This document shows, piece by piece, positions 53,476 through 62,770 of a stretch of 64,000 nucleotides of DNA; position 1 is the stretch's first letter; each line of letters opens with the position of its first letter. This DNA is from an uncultured Pseudomonadales bacterium (GTDB taxonomy: Bacteria; Pseudomonadota; Gammaproteobacteria; Pseudomonadales; Pseudohongiellaceae): NCBI GenBank assembly GCA_943789485.1, contig CALSUH010000008.1, positions 1-64,000 of the forward strand, in the 5' to 3' direction. Below the pieces are notes generated by a model, which saw only the letters and a program-made list of their open reading frames with translations, ran no database searches and had not been told where the DNA came from. A program made the translations under genes and the position numbers.

Positions 53476-54808
53476 ATGAAATATTCCAGTAAAATTTTTT
53501 TACCCAGTCCTAGTAGCATTGTTGGCTCTTCCAGCCTTCTCATACGGCCAAACTAACGAAATCACCTTCCACAAAGACATCGAGCCGATCTTGCAGCGTA
53601 GCTGCCAAAACTGCCACCGGATTGGTGGTGGTGGTCCAATGCCATTGGTGACTTTTGATGAAGTCGCCCCCTTTGCCGGACTGATCGAATTTAAGACAGG
53701 TCTGCGAGACGAGGCTGGGGCCATGCCGCCATGGTATGTAGAGAAGAATATCGGCATTCAGAGCTTCAAGAACGACACTTCCCTGAGCGATGAGGAAATT
53801 GCCGCCATATCTACATGGGCTAGAAGCGGCGCTCCCAAGGGAGATCCTGCGGACGCACCGGAGCCACTGGCTTTCGATGACAGTATCAAGTGGAAAGCCG
53901 GTGAACCAGACTTGGTCGTCATACTTCCTGAGATTACCAAGTTAGCTGGAACCGCTGACTGGTGGGGAGAGCTGGAAACAGTGCCTACCGGGATGACCGA
54001 AGATCGATATGTAAAGTCTGTGGAGGTTGTTGAGGTTAACGACGTTGATATGACCCAACTTGCTGGTACTGTTGGCGGTCGTTATATCTTCCATCACATG
54101 CTTTGGTTCACTGCGAAATTGGACGAGGAAGGAAATCCACAGCGTTCGTTGTTCAATGCTCCTTGGCCAGTCCATGAAGTTGGGCGTAACGCCGACATTT
54201 TCGACGCTAATACCGGCCGCCTTTTACAGGCGGGATCTGCCATAGTTTCTGACTCGATTCATTTGCACTCCAACGGCAGAGATACGACAGGTCATCTCGA
54301 AATTGGCTTTACCTTCCATGAAAAGGGCTTCGAACCGAAATATAGAGATTCGATTAATTTTACCGGTAATGGGGTTGATATAAGCATTGCGCCGAATCAA
54401 ACGGATCAGGAGTTGCATGCATACAGCATTCTCGAATCCCATACCAAAATCGTCTCTTTCGAACCTCATCTACACGCCCCTGGATCTCGAATGTGCCTAG
54501 AGGCGATCTGGGGTCATCAAGTCGAGACCTTGTCCTGTGTAGGTTACGACCATAATTGGGTGCGAACCTATCAATTTCAAGATGCGGCGGCACCGCTACT
54601 TCCCAAGGGTACTATTCTTCATATCACTGGTTATATGAACAATACAGAAACTAATATAAATATCCCTGATCCGCGCAACTGGCAGGGGTCTGGTAATCGT
54701 TCTACCCAGAATATGTTTCTCGATCTCGGTATTCGGGTTTCCATGAATCAGGAACAATTTCTGGAAGCCATGGAGGAGAGGCAACGAGTCCCTCAATTTA
54801 GGCCCTAA
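53476..54808 (+). pseudogene. haem c / type II copper monooxygenase-like secreted protein with a single frameshift in the signal peptide
   Basis: The start ATG at 53476, with AAAGGATGG upstream, reads MKYSSKIF and then hits seven T residues (53495-53501). Removing one T joins it to the main frame as FYPVLVALLALPAFSYGQ, a good Sec signal peptide ending before Q-T-N. The mature protein has a haem c motif C43-QN-C46-H47 and, later, paired histidines at 206/207 (HHM), 262/264 (HLH) and 331/333 (HLHAPG). These resemble CuH and CuM sites of peptidylglycine- and dopamine-monooxygenase-like proteins. Restored length is about 444 residues. Without the repair the gene lacks a signal peptide but the rest of the frame is clean. 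Phase variation, real decay or a sequence error are all possible. Confidence 0.65.
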
Positions 54809-54921
54809 CGATCACGTAGTAGGGTGTCCACTGTGTACGGCCACTCTTGTGTCACCAGTGACAGACGCTGACGATTAGATCCCAATCAGTAGAGAAAATA
54901 ATTGAGGAAGTGGATACGACT

Positions 54922-55852
54922 ATGAGTACTTTTATGAATGGTTCTGGAAGCCGAAGAAAATCTCTATTACTTGCTGCGTTATTAGTTTTTATCACCTGCT
55001 GTAGTTACCGCAGAAACTCTGCTGCATGGTGCGCCTGTGTACCCTTCATTTGAGGGTTGGCACCCAAATGCTGACGGCACCTTTAATTTGATGTTCGGTT
55101 ACATGAATGAAAATTGGGAAGAAACACCTTTAGTAGAAGTTGGTGACAATAACTTTTTCTCGCCAGGAGATGCAGACCAGGGCCAGCCGACTAATTTTTT
55201 ACCGCGCCGAAATCGTTTCACTTTCGAAATTACGGTACCTGCAGATTGGGGCGATCGTGAATTGGTCTGGAACTTGGATATCAATGGCGTTCAAGCGAAG
55301 GCCTACGGAACATTAAAGCCAGATTATCTGGTTGATAATATAGTAATTGCATCTGAAACGGGGTCCCTTGGGATAGGTGTCAGTAGCCCTGAGTCCAGAG
55401 CAAACGTTCCACCTTCGCTTACAGTTCAAGGCGATGAGGTGCGCACAGCCAAAGTGGGTGAAGCAATCACTCTTCGGACTCACCTTGTAGATGATGGGCT
55501 ACCGAGATCCAGAGCTAGGACCGCAAGGGACGAGGAAGACCTGCATCGCGCCATGTTTCGTGCGCCTCAAAAACCCACCGTGAACAAAATTAATGCCCTA
55601 TACCAGAGTTGGAATGTCTATCGTGGGGCAGGCAAGGTTACCTTCGATCCTCCACAAACTAAGGTATGGGAAGACACCCGCGTGGCAGCTAACTCGCCAT
55701 GGGGAGGATTATGGTTGCCACCTGAAATTCCGGAAGATGGCATGATTGAAGTCACCGCGACCTTCGATAAACCGGGGACGTATATTCTTTGGGGGCGTGC
55801 CGATGATGGCGGGCTGTACGATGACGGTTACATTACAGTGCACGTGGAATAA
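54922..55852 (+). pseudogene. companion secreted protein with a frameshift in the signal peptide
   Basis: From the ATG at 54922 one reads MSTFMNGSGSRRKSLLLAALLVFI, then the frame goes off and stops at the TGA in CCC-TTC-ATT-TGA. The main frame (LLHGAPVYPSFEGWHPNADG) joins it if one base is removed near 54995, giving ...VFI-PAVVTA-ETLLHG, a complete signal peptide. The mature protein, about 280 residues, has a family-like opening EGWHPNADGTFNLMFGYMNENWEE and a late VTATFDKPGTYILWGRADDGG. The family is uncharacterised but recurs with copper-monooxygenase-like genes and in TonB-receptor neighbourhoods. It lies 113 bp after the cytochrome/copper gene and has the same kind of lesion at the same place. 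Confidence 0.6.
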
Positions 55853-56837
55853 TCAGGATCAGTCGCGGCCCCCTTTCTGTAGAAAATAGTTTGCTCGAAA
55901 GTATAGAGTTTGCATGCAGATATTCGAAATGTAGCTACTGTAGGCAGTGTGCTGCTCGCTGATATTTATGCTGAGCGATTTATCGAATTTGCAGGGAAAG
56001 GTTCTAACAAAAAACTTTAGAAAGAACTGACGAGGGAGTGGACTTTGGACTTAATTTTTCGTCCAAGCATGAACAGACGCTGTCGGAATTTGTTGAGAGT
56101 GAGTCGATGTCTGTCGGAGAGTGTTTCTTTCTGGGAGAGAACAACGACAAGGGGCCTTTCGTAGTTGTTGCAGAGATGCTAATTGCTTGAGCTTTATGAA
56201 GTCGATTCGCTATGATCGAATCTATGTTGATTGTTCTGCAGCAGAATTTAAGTAGGCCAGGCGCCGAGAGGCGGAAGAATGCAAACTGGTATTGGTCTGT
56301 CTTTCTCCTACGAGCTTGCTGGTTCGACCAAGCATCTGGTGCAGTTTAGTCGAACCACTGACACGCAGATTTAAACTCTCCGCCCCAATCACAGTCTATT
56401 CTAAATGACTGCTTATTGCCGAAAGCGGGCCATTGTGCCGGTAATAATTTACTAGCCAGCAATAAGTCTGATAGCGATCCAATGCAGACGCTGAGTGTTT
56501 TTGAAGAATTCCCAATTTCACCTTTAGAGCACTAAACAGCGATGTTAATCGACTAGTTTTTCGGGCGTTTCATTCCACTACTAATTAAAAATTTTTGACC
56601 CACTTTAGTGTTCATCTATTAGAAGAATTGAAACGGCGGAAGGGCCGCGTCTCTTGCCTTTGCGCTACCCCACAATTTGTAACAATCAGATCTTGGAAGC
56701 CATGCAATACTGCCGCTTTTACACGGTCTTGCTAAACGCTTACTAAGCTTGCGTTAAGTAATAGGCGGCTCTTGGCCGATACTGTATAGACTCCGTGACT
56801 CGGCTACTTTGCCCATTAAAACAATGAGATATGAAAG
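55853..56837. other. 985-bp region with no intact gene; possible coding debris
   Basis: It has no long frame. One stretch of about 50 codons on the plus strand (about 56030-56188) reads DEGVDFGLNFSSKHEQTLSE and continues to AEMLIA before a stop; another 31-codon frame (56279-56374) reads MQTGIGLSFSYELAG... . They look like coding remnants but match no family I recognise. The last 200 bp should hold the promoter of the TonB-receptor-like gene; no clear -35/-10 was found. Confidence 0.4.
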
Positions 56838-59048
56838 ATGAGAAGTAAATTTGGGCCCATCAAAATCGCTGGCTGCATATTCCTGCTTAATCTAGGTTCC
56901 TCAATCTGGGCGCAAGAAAGTGTAGGAGACGACTCAACTGTTAGATATCCTGCAGCCTACTTCGAACAATGGGCACCAGTTACGGCGCAGGACATGATGG
57001 ACAGAATTCCAGGTCTTAGCAGCGGCGGTGGTAGTCGTGGAGGCCCTAGTGGAGGTGGCGGTCGTGGCCGACCTGGTGGAGGTGGCGGCCCTGGTGGAGG
57101 TGGAGGCGGCAGCCGAGGGGGACGCGGTTTTGGTAGTGGTAGTGGCGGCAGCGAGATCCTCATTAACGGCAAGCGCACAGCGGGCAAGAATAACAGCACC
57201 GGCAGTCAGCTGGGTACTATCACGGCGGATCAGGTCAATTACTTCGAGATCATACGCGGCACTTCCGGCGAGTTAGATGTTCGGGGCAGTGGCCAGGTAG
57301 TCAACGTTGTTTTATTCGAAGAGCTAAGTTCTGCCACTATTCAATTTGAGGCCAGCCTTCAATTGTCCGAAGACGATACCATTTCTCCAGGCGGTAATCT
57401 GTCATTTAGCGGCCAGCAGGGCGGTCTCGACTATCAGGTCAGCGCCCGAACTAATGATGTCTATTTTAGAAGTATCAGCAAAGAAAATTCCATTTTAGGT
57501 GATTTCTCGCCTAACGATCTCATTCGTGAAGACAGAGCCACCAATGGAAACAGCACTACTATCAGTGCGAATTTAGGCTATGACATAAATTCGAAGAGTA
57601 GTGCCAGATTCAATGCTCAGCTTGGTGAAGGCGAAGGAGAAACAGATCTTTTTCGTCACACTATTGATCTCAAAGTTAACCCGAATACCCTAGATAGACA
57701 GCGAGAGGATAGCCCCAGTGGCACCGAAAACTGGGAGGTTGGGGGTGACTACGAATACAATACAGAAGGTGGGGACCGCTTCAAGGTACTATATATTAGT
57801 AACTCCGCGACTCGAGAGACCACGCGAGAACGCTTCGATCAATTCGATGGCGGTTTTGAGAATAAGAATTTATTTCTGGATACCAGCAGTACGACTAAAG
57901 AACGTATTCTTCGCGGCTCCTTCACCTTCGATGTTTTCGAAGGGCAGGACATTGAGCTCGGTGGCGAGCGCGCGCAGACTATCCTCGACTCCAGCCTCGC
58001 GCTGGGCCTAGCCAGTTCAACCGGCATTCCGTCTCCGGCTTTTGGAGGCCTAGTACCCGTATCGGTTGGTAATGCAAACTCCTCAGTCGAGGAATTACGC
58101 TACGAACCCTTCGCAATACACAACTGGATTATCAACTCGAGCATGTCTTTGGAAACTTCACTTCTTTATGAGACTTCTGAAATAACACAGAGCGGTGACG
58201 TGACGAAAAAAAGGGACTTCGATTTCGTCAAACCTAAGGTCGATTTTAGATACAACCTTACGCCTACCATTCAGCTTCGGGGAACTATCGAGAAAGTGGT
58301 GGAGCAACTGAATTTCAGCGATTTCGTAGCAGCAACCGATAGCCAGGATATAAACTCGGACGTCCAGTCCGGTAACGCCAATCTTCGTCAAGAGTGGTAT
58401 TGGAACTATGAGGTCAATTCCGAGTATCGTCTACCAAACGACATAGGGGTTCTAAGCGCTCGACTCTACTTCGAAGACTGGAAAGACAAAATTGAAAGGA
58501 TGGATGTCTCTATATCGGAAGACAATCTGCTGAGTGCCAATGGTAACATTGGTGACGGAACCAAATACGGTCTCGAGCTGAATAGTAGTGTGCGTATGCG
58601 CATGATCGATATGCCAAATTTACTTGTTACCGCGAGTATCTCCGTCGAAGATTCGAAGATCACCGATCCTTTTCTGGGAACTCAAAGGCGCTTTCTTTTT
58701 AGCAACAGGGGCAGGTCATTGCTAGGCTTTCGCCACGATATTCCGAAGTGGAATCTCAACTACGGTGTCAGTTGGAACAACTCCTTTGACGGCAATCGTA
58801 CGCGTATCGATATCGATGATATCGAGCTTTCTGCTGGCGACCCCTACTGGCAGAGCTTTGTCGAGTGGCGCGGGCCGTTTAGCATGACTTATCGTCTGAA
58901 TGCGAGCCGATTGGTTAACGATGGTGAATTTTGCCGTGAACGACAACGCTTCGTTGGCCGTGTTTCTAGCGGCATTCTCGAGGAAATAGAAGATCAGTGC
59001 AGCTCTTCAGGTCGGACAATTTCTCTCAGCATGAACGGCACTTTCTAG
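56838..59048 (+). CDS. TonB-dependent-receptor-like outer-membrane protein with glycine-rich plug insert
   Basis: A 736-residue protein with a signal peptide (1-26, WAQ-E). A plug domain begins near residue 46 with APVTAQDMMDRIPGL, interrupted by about 43 residues of Gly/Arg/Ser-rich sequence (62-104), then EILINGKRTAGKNN, and ITADQVNYFEIIRGTSGELDVRGSGQVVNVVL. A beta-barrel of repeated aromatic/alternating strands fills the rest and ends in SMNGTF with a terminal Phe. The plug lacks an obvious TonB box in its first residues, though one may be obscured. The low-complexity insert is unusual. Substrate unknown; the neighbours suggest an iron, copper or organic ligand. Confidence 0.8.
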   Translation: MRSKFGPIKIAGCIFLLNLGSSIWAQESVGDDSTVRYPAAYFEQWAPVTAQDMMDRIPGLSSGGGSRGGPSGGGGRGRPGGGGGPGGGGGGSRGGRGFGSGSGGSEILINGKRTAGKNNSTGSQLGTITADQVNYFEIIRGTSGELDVRGSGQVVNVVLFEELSSATIQFEASLQLSEDDTISPGGNLSFSGQQGGLDYQVSARTNDVYFRSISKENSILGDFSPNDLIREDRATNGNSTTISANLGYDINSKSSARFNAQLGEGEGETDLFRHTIDLKVNPNTLDRQREDSPSGTENWEVGGDYEYNTEGGDRFKVLYISNSATRETTRERFDQFDGGFENKNLFLDTSSTTKERILRGSFTFDVFEGQDIELGGERAQTILDSSLALGLASSTGIPSPAFGGLVPVSVGNANSSVEELRYEPFAIHNWIINSSMSLETSLLYETSEITQSGDVTKKRDFDFVKPKVDFRYNLTPTIQLRGTIEKVVEQLNFSDFVAATDSQDINSDVQSGNANLRQEWYWNYEVNSEYRLPNDIGVLSARLYFEDWKDKIERMDVSISEDNLLSANGNIGDGTKYGLELNSSVRMRMIDMPNLLVTASISVEDSKITDPFLGTQRRFLFSNRGRSLLGFRHDIPKWNLNYGVSWNNSFDGNRTRIDIDDIELSAGDPYWQSFVEWRGPFSMTYRLNASRLVNDGEFCRERQRFVGRVSSGILEEIEDQCSSSGRTISLSMNGTF

Positions 59049-59684
59049 TCTGGTATTTCTCCCATTTAGTTTTCTCACTTGGTTAATGTAACTTCTAAGT
59101 GCTTTAAATAGCATCGCCGTGCTTGGCTCGGAAGATAAAGAAACCAAGGTGTTTGAAATTCTCCCTATCGAAAGCAGCGCGTCGATTCTGAGAATCGAAC
59201 GTTTGTCTTTGTTGTGAATACCCCTCGGTGTCTGTTGGTATCGATCCACTAAACAAGTTGATAGACAGAAATCCAGACGAGAGAATGAAAAATGTTGATG
59301 TGCTTAACTAGGAAGGGTTTCGTTAGTAGTTGGATCTCCCTTGTGGGTTGCTCAACTAATGTAGGTACTTGTTCAGGAATGGAAAGACTATGATTGTTGT
59401 TTTTATAGCAGTTGTAATTGATTACATTGTTTTTAGGTAAGACAGTAGAGACTACTTTAGTAAAAGTAATCTTTACTGTTTTTTTTGGTTTGGATAGTTG
59501 TAGAATCACATCGCTGTTCAAGGCCACTCGTTAATGCAGCGTCGGCGAGCTGAGAAAGCTACTTCTCTTGAACTGGTCAGTGCTACGCTGCAAAGATTCG
59601 CGATGATGCACGATTCACAACGCAGGCTTTTTAACTACTACCAGCTACAGCCGTGAACTGCCCAGCTGTTTCGAGGAACAAGTA
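59049..59684. other. 636-bp AT-rich intergenic region
   Basis: It contains no recognised gene. AGTAAA-AGTAATC-TTTACT-GTTTTTTTT (about 59457-59483) is a weak plus-strand terminator-like hairpin. The end holds the Shine-Dalgarno GAGGAAC of selO. Small frames on the minus strand have no coding signature. Confidence 0.4.
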
Positions 59685-61175
59685 ATGCAAGAATTAAGCG
59701 CTCAATTCCGTTTTGGCAACAGCTACGCCGAGGAATTACCAGACTTCTATGTCGAGAGCGCCCCGATGGCAGTCGAGACGCCGAACTTGCTGAAATTCAA
59801 CATGCCGCTTGCCATCGAGCTTGGTTTGGGTGTCGCTGATCTGCGATCACAAGACTTGGCGAAAATCTTCTCAGGACAGAAGTTGTTGGCCGGCTCTCGC
59901 CCGCTGGCGCAAGCCTACGCTGGGCATCAGTTTGGCGGATTCTCTCCGCGGTTGGGCGACGGTCGCGGCTTGCTTTTGGGTGAGGTGGCAGGTCCTGATG
60001 GACGTCGCCGCGACATCGCGTTGAAAGGCTCTGGACGAACGGCGTTTTCTCGCGGCGGCGACGGCAAAGCCGCGATTGGTCCCGTGCTGCGTGAATATCT
60101 GATCGGCGAAGCGATGCACTGCCTAGGAATTCCAACGACTCGTGCTTTGGCGGCAGTTGCCACAGGGGAATCCGTGTATCGCGAAAATAGCTTGCCAGGA
60201 GCCATCCTTACTCGCGTGGCTTCCAGTCATATTCGCATTGGAACTTTTCAGTTCTTCGCATCTCAACAGCGATGGGATCAGGTTAGGCAGCTAGCCGATT
60301 ATGCCATCGAGCGTCATTATCCGCACTTAAGTAGTGATGAGGATCGTTATCTTTTGTTCCTACAGGCGGTGTCTGAACGGCAAGCGGCTCTAGTTGCCTA
60401 TTGGATGTTAATCGGGTTTATCCACGGCGTCATGAATACGGACAACATGGCGATTTCTGGCGAGACGATCGACTATGGTCCCTGCGCGTACATGGAAGCG
60501 TTTAGTCCTGATGCCGTGTTTAGTTCAATCGACCAACAAGGGCGTTACGCCTACAAGAATCAGCCGCAGATGGCACAATGGAATTTGACTCGATTTGCCG
60601 AGACACTGCTTCCCTTGATTGACGAGGACAAGCCCGAGCGAGCCGTTCCGAAAGTGGAAGCGATCCTCAACGATTTTGTCTTTCACTATGAAAAGCACTG
60701 GTTAGCTGGAGCGCAAGCGAAGCTGGGATTAGAAACTCCCGGTTTGGACATCGGCAGTGACAAGTTGCTCGTGAATGACTGGCTCAACCTGTTGGAGATT
60801 TATTCAGTAGACTACACACTCGCGTGGCGACGATTAGCGGACGCCGCTGAAGGTAATTCGAAATCTCTTGAAGCGTTGTTTCCTTCCTCTGAGGTTCTCG
60901 CCGACTGGCTTGACCGCTGGCATGAGCGGATCGCTAAACAGTCTGCTGCCGACAGCGCTTCGAGGATGCGCTCTGTCAATCCGATCTATATCCCGCGAAA
61001 CCACTTAGTGGAAGACGCATTGGATGCAGCAACTAACGACGCTAATCTAGAACCGTTCGAGAAATTGCTTGCTGTGCTCTCACATCCCTTTGCTGAGCGT
61101 CTGGAACTTGCGAGTTACGCTCAACCCGCCCCGGGAAAATTCACGGACTGTTACAAGACTTTCTGCGGTACGTAG
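59685..61175 (+). CDS. selO: protein adenylyltransferase SelO (YdiU/UPF0061)
   Basis: A 496-residue pseudokinase-fold enzyme that AMPylates proteins under redox stress. Characteristic residues include YAGHQFGGFSPRLGDGRG, K114 in the nucleotide loop (LKGSGRTAFSRGGDGKAAIG), and the metal-binding pair N251-TD253 with D263 (HGVMNTDNM, IDYGPCAY). The C-terminus YKTFCGT keeps the conserved cysteine (C494) near the end, equivalent to the selenocysteine site of eukaryotic SelO. Length and both ends are complete. It is followed within 12 bp by the perfect inverted repeat at 61187. Confidence 0.95.
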   Translation: MQELSAQFRFGNSYAEELPDFYVESAPMAVETPNLLKFNMPLAIELGLGVADLRSQDLAKIFSGQKLLAGSRPLAQAYAGHQFGGFSPRLGDGRGLLLGEVAGPDGRRRDIALKGSGRTAFSRGGDGKAAIGPVLREYLIGEAMHCLGIPTTRALAAVATGESVYRENSLPGAILTRVASSHIRIGTFQFFASQQRWDQVRQLADYAIERHYPHLSSDEDRYLLFLQAVSERQAALVAYWMLIGFIHGVMNTDNMAISGETIDYGPCAYMEAFSPDAVFSSIDQQGRYAYKNQPQMAQWNLTRFAETLLPLIDEDKPERAVPKVEAILNDFVFHYEKHWLAGAQAKLGLETPGLDIGSDKLLVNDWLNLLEIYSVDYTLAWRRLADAAEGNSKSLEALFPSSEVLADWLDRWHERIAKQSAADSASRMRSVNPIYIPRNHLVEDALDAATNDANLEPFEKLLAVLSHPFAERLELASYAQPAPGKFTDCYKTFCGT

Positions 61176-61186
61176 TTTCTATTTTA

Positions 61187-61241
61187 GAAGTAAAGGGGTC
61201 GGAGGGATTTATTTTAAATCCCTCCGACCCCTTTACTTCTC
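61187..61241. repeat. perfect 26-bp inverted repeat (REP/MITE-like hairpin)
   Basis: A 26-bp arm (61187-61212) is exactly complemented by 61216-61241 around a TTT loop. The arms contain AAAGGGGTCGGAGGGATTTA, a pattern like the GGGGTCxGA-type repeats spread in many proteobacteria and mobilised by REP-associated (RAYT) transposases. It occurs 12 bp after selO, where it could act as an mRNA hairpin. No RAYT gene is in the window. Confidence 0.85.
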
Positions 61242-61379
61242 CCTTCGTCAAAAAGTAAGCAGTAGGTTGGATAATCCTTAACAGGGGATACGGTATCGAT
61301 TGACACGATTTATTGGTAAGTTATTTCTGGGGCTGGGCAGTTAAATTCGTTTTTTTAAACGAAAGGAGCGTTTGGGGAA

Positions 61380-61838
61380 TTATGCTATTTCTGCAGCCGC
61401 AATATTGCGGATCTTGCTGATCATCGAGCGCAGGCCGTTGCCACGAGTTGGCGAGATGTGGCGGAACAGATCAAGGCGTTCAAATAGTTTATCTATATCT
61501 GTAGCCAGCAAGTCCGTTGGAGTGAGGTTGTTAAAAGCCAGCAGAATAATTGCAGCCAGTCCGCGCACAATGATGGCGTCGGAATCTATTAGTAAAAGCA
61601 GTTTGCCGCTTTCTTTGTCGTAATGGTGAATAAGCCACACCTGACTTTGGCAACCGTGCACGTAATTTTTCTCGGTACGCTGCGCATCCGGAAACGGCGG
61701 AAGCTGCTTTCCTAAGTCAATAATAAAGGCATAGCGATCTTCCCAGTCGTCGAGAAGCTCAAAGGCGTCATATAACTCTTCTAGTGTGATGCTGGTACCC
61801 AGTGGGTTGCTGGCGAAATCGTTTGCGCTGCTGCTCAT
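61380..61838 (-). CDS. sufE: sulfur acceptor protein SufE
   Basis: A 152-residue protein. The acceptor cysteine C63 lies in NYVHGCQSQVWL, preceded by DWEDRYAFIIDLGKQLPPFP, which is the SufE signature. It takes persulfide sulfur from SufS and stimulates its cysteine desulfurase activity. It overlaps the end of sufT by one base (TAATG) and is the last gene of the visible suf cluster on the minus strand. Confidence 0.94.
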   Translation of the reverse strand: MSSSANDFASNPLGTSITLEELYDAFELLDDWEDRYAFIIDLGKQLPPFPDAQRTEKNYVHGCQSQVWLIHHYDKESGKLLLLIDSDAIIVRGLAAIILLAFNNLTPTDLLATDIDKLFERLDLFRHISPTRGNGLRSMISKIRNIAAAEIA

Positions 61839-62383
61839 TACAACATTCCCAGTTCCAGTTTGGCTTCATCGCTGAGCATTTCTTTGCTCCACAGTGGATC
61901 AAAGGTTATTTCTACGGTGACTTTGTCTACGTTGGGCACGTGTTCCAATTTGGTTTTTACGTCTTGGGCAATCACCGGGCCCATGCCACAGCCGGCGGCG
62001 GTGAGGGTCATGGTAATCTTTACGTGATTGCCAAACTCGGGATCTTTCTCAAGGCTGCAGTTATAAATCAGTCCCATTTCAACCACGCTAACTGGAATTT
62101 CCGGGTCATAGCAGTTGCCCAGAGCTTCCCATAGCTGGTCTTCGTTAACAGAACCGTCTTGGGGAATATCAAAACTACTGAGCTGTGGCTGTTTTCCAAG
62201 GGCATCAGCGTCTTGGCCTTCAATGCGCGCCATATTGCCGTTTACTGCTACAGTATACGTACCACCTAGTGACTGGGTAATGCTAATGAAGGCGTTCGCC
62301 GGGATCATGATTTCCGTTCCCGATGGCACTAGGCGGGCTTCCACCTCGCGTGTGGTTACTACAACTTCCCTTTCTTCCATCAT
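61838..62383 (-). CDS. sufT: SufT-like Fe-S assembly protein (DUF59/MIP18 family)
   Basis: A 181-residue protein with an N-terminal region peculiar to SufT and a C-terminal DUF59 (MIP18) domain: DPEIPVSVVEMGLIY and MTLTAAGCGMGPVIA with a conserved cysteine. It assists Fe-S cluster maturation under high demand. It is encoded between sufA and sufE, 8 bp after sufA's stop, and overlaps sufE. Confidence 0.92.
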   Translation of the reverse strand: MMEEREVVVTTREVEARLVPSGTEIMIPANAFISITQSLGGTYTVAVNGNMARIEGQDADALGKQPQLSSFDIPQDGSVNEDQLWEALGNCYDPEIPVSVVEMGLIYNCSLEKDPEFGNHVKITMTLTAAGCGMGPVIAQDVKTKLEHVPNVDKVTVEITFDPLWSKEMLSDEAKLELGML

Positions 62384-62391
62384 CTACTCCG

Positions 62392-62757
62392 TCACGACAC
62401 CGTAAAGCTTTCGCCGCAGCCACATTCTGCTGTGGCGTTGGGATTGCGGAATTCAAAAGTAGAATTCACCCCTACGGTGACGAAATCGATTTCAATACCG
62501 TTTACTAGCGGCAGGTGTTCGTTCTTTACATATACATTTACGCCGTCGAGATGAAATACCTGATCATTGCTGCCGGATTCTTCCACCCACTGAGTTTCAT
62601 ACTTGAAACCGGAGCAGCCGCTTTCTTTAATAGCTAGGCGGATGCCCAGAGCTTCCGGTTTTTTGTCTAACTGTTTGCGAACATGTCCGACCGCGCTGGG
62701 TGTCATCGTGATTGCAACCGCAACCTCAACGGCCGGGGTGAATAATTGAACTGTCAT
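62392..62757 (-). CDS. sufA: A-type Fe-S carrier SufA/ErpA-like
   Basis: A 121-residue HesB/IscA-fold protein with the three ligand cysteines: KESGCSGFKYE and a C-terminal AECGCGESF. The ATG at 62757 follows a GGAGG site seven bases upstream; a longer frame from 62778 would overlap sufS. It carries assembled clusters to apo-proteins. It lies 13 bp downstream of sufS. Confidence 0.92.
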   Translation of the reverse strand: MTVQLFTPAVEVAVAITMTPSAVGHVRKQLDKKPEALGIRLAIKESGCSGFKYETQWVEESGSNDQVFHLDGVNVYVKNEHLPLVNGIEIDFVTVGVNSTFEFRNPNATAECGCGESFTVS

Positions 62758-62770
62758 GATTGTGCCTCCA

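Noticed and set aside
54850-54863. Inverted repeat TGTCAC-CA-GTGACA between the copper gene and its companion
   Set aside because: Too short and without a T-run or adjoining regulator gene to be called a terminator or operator.
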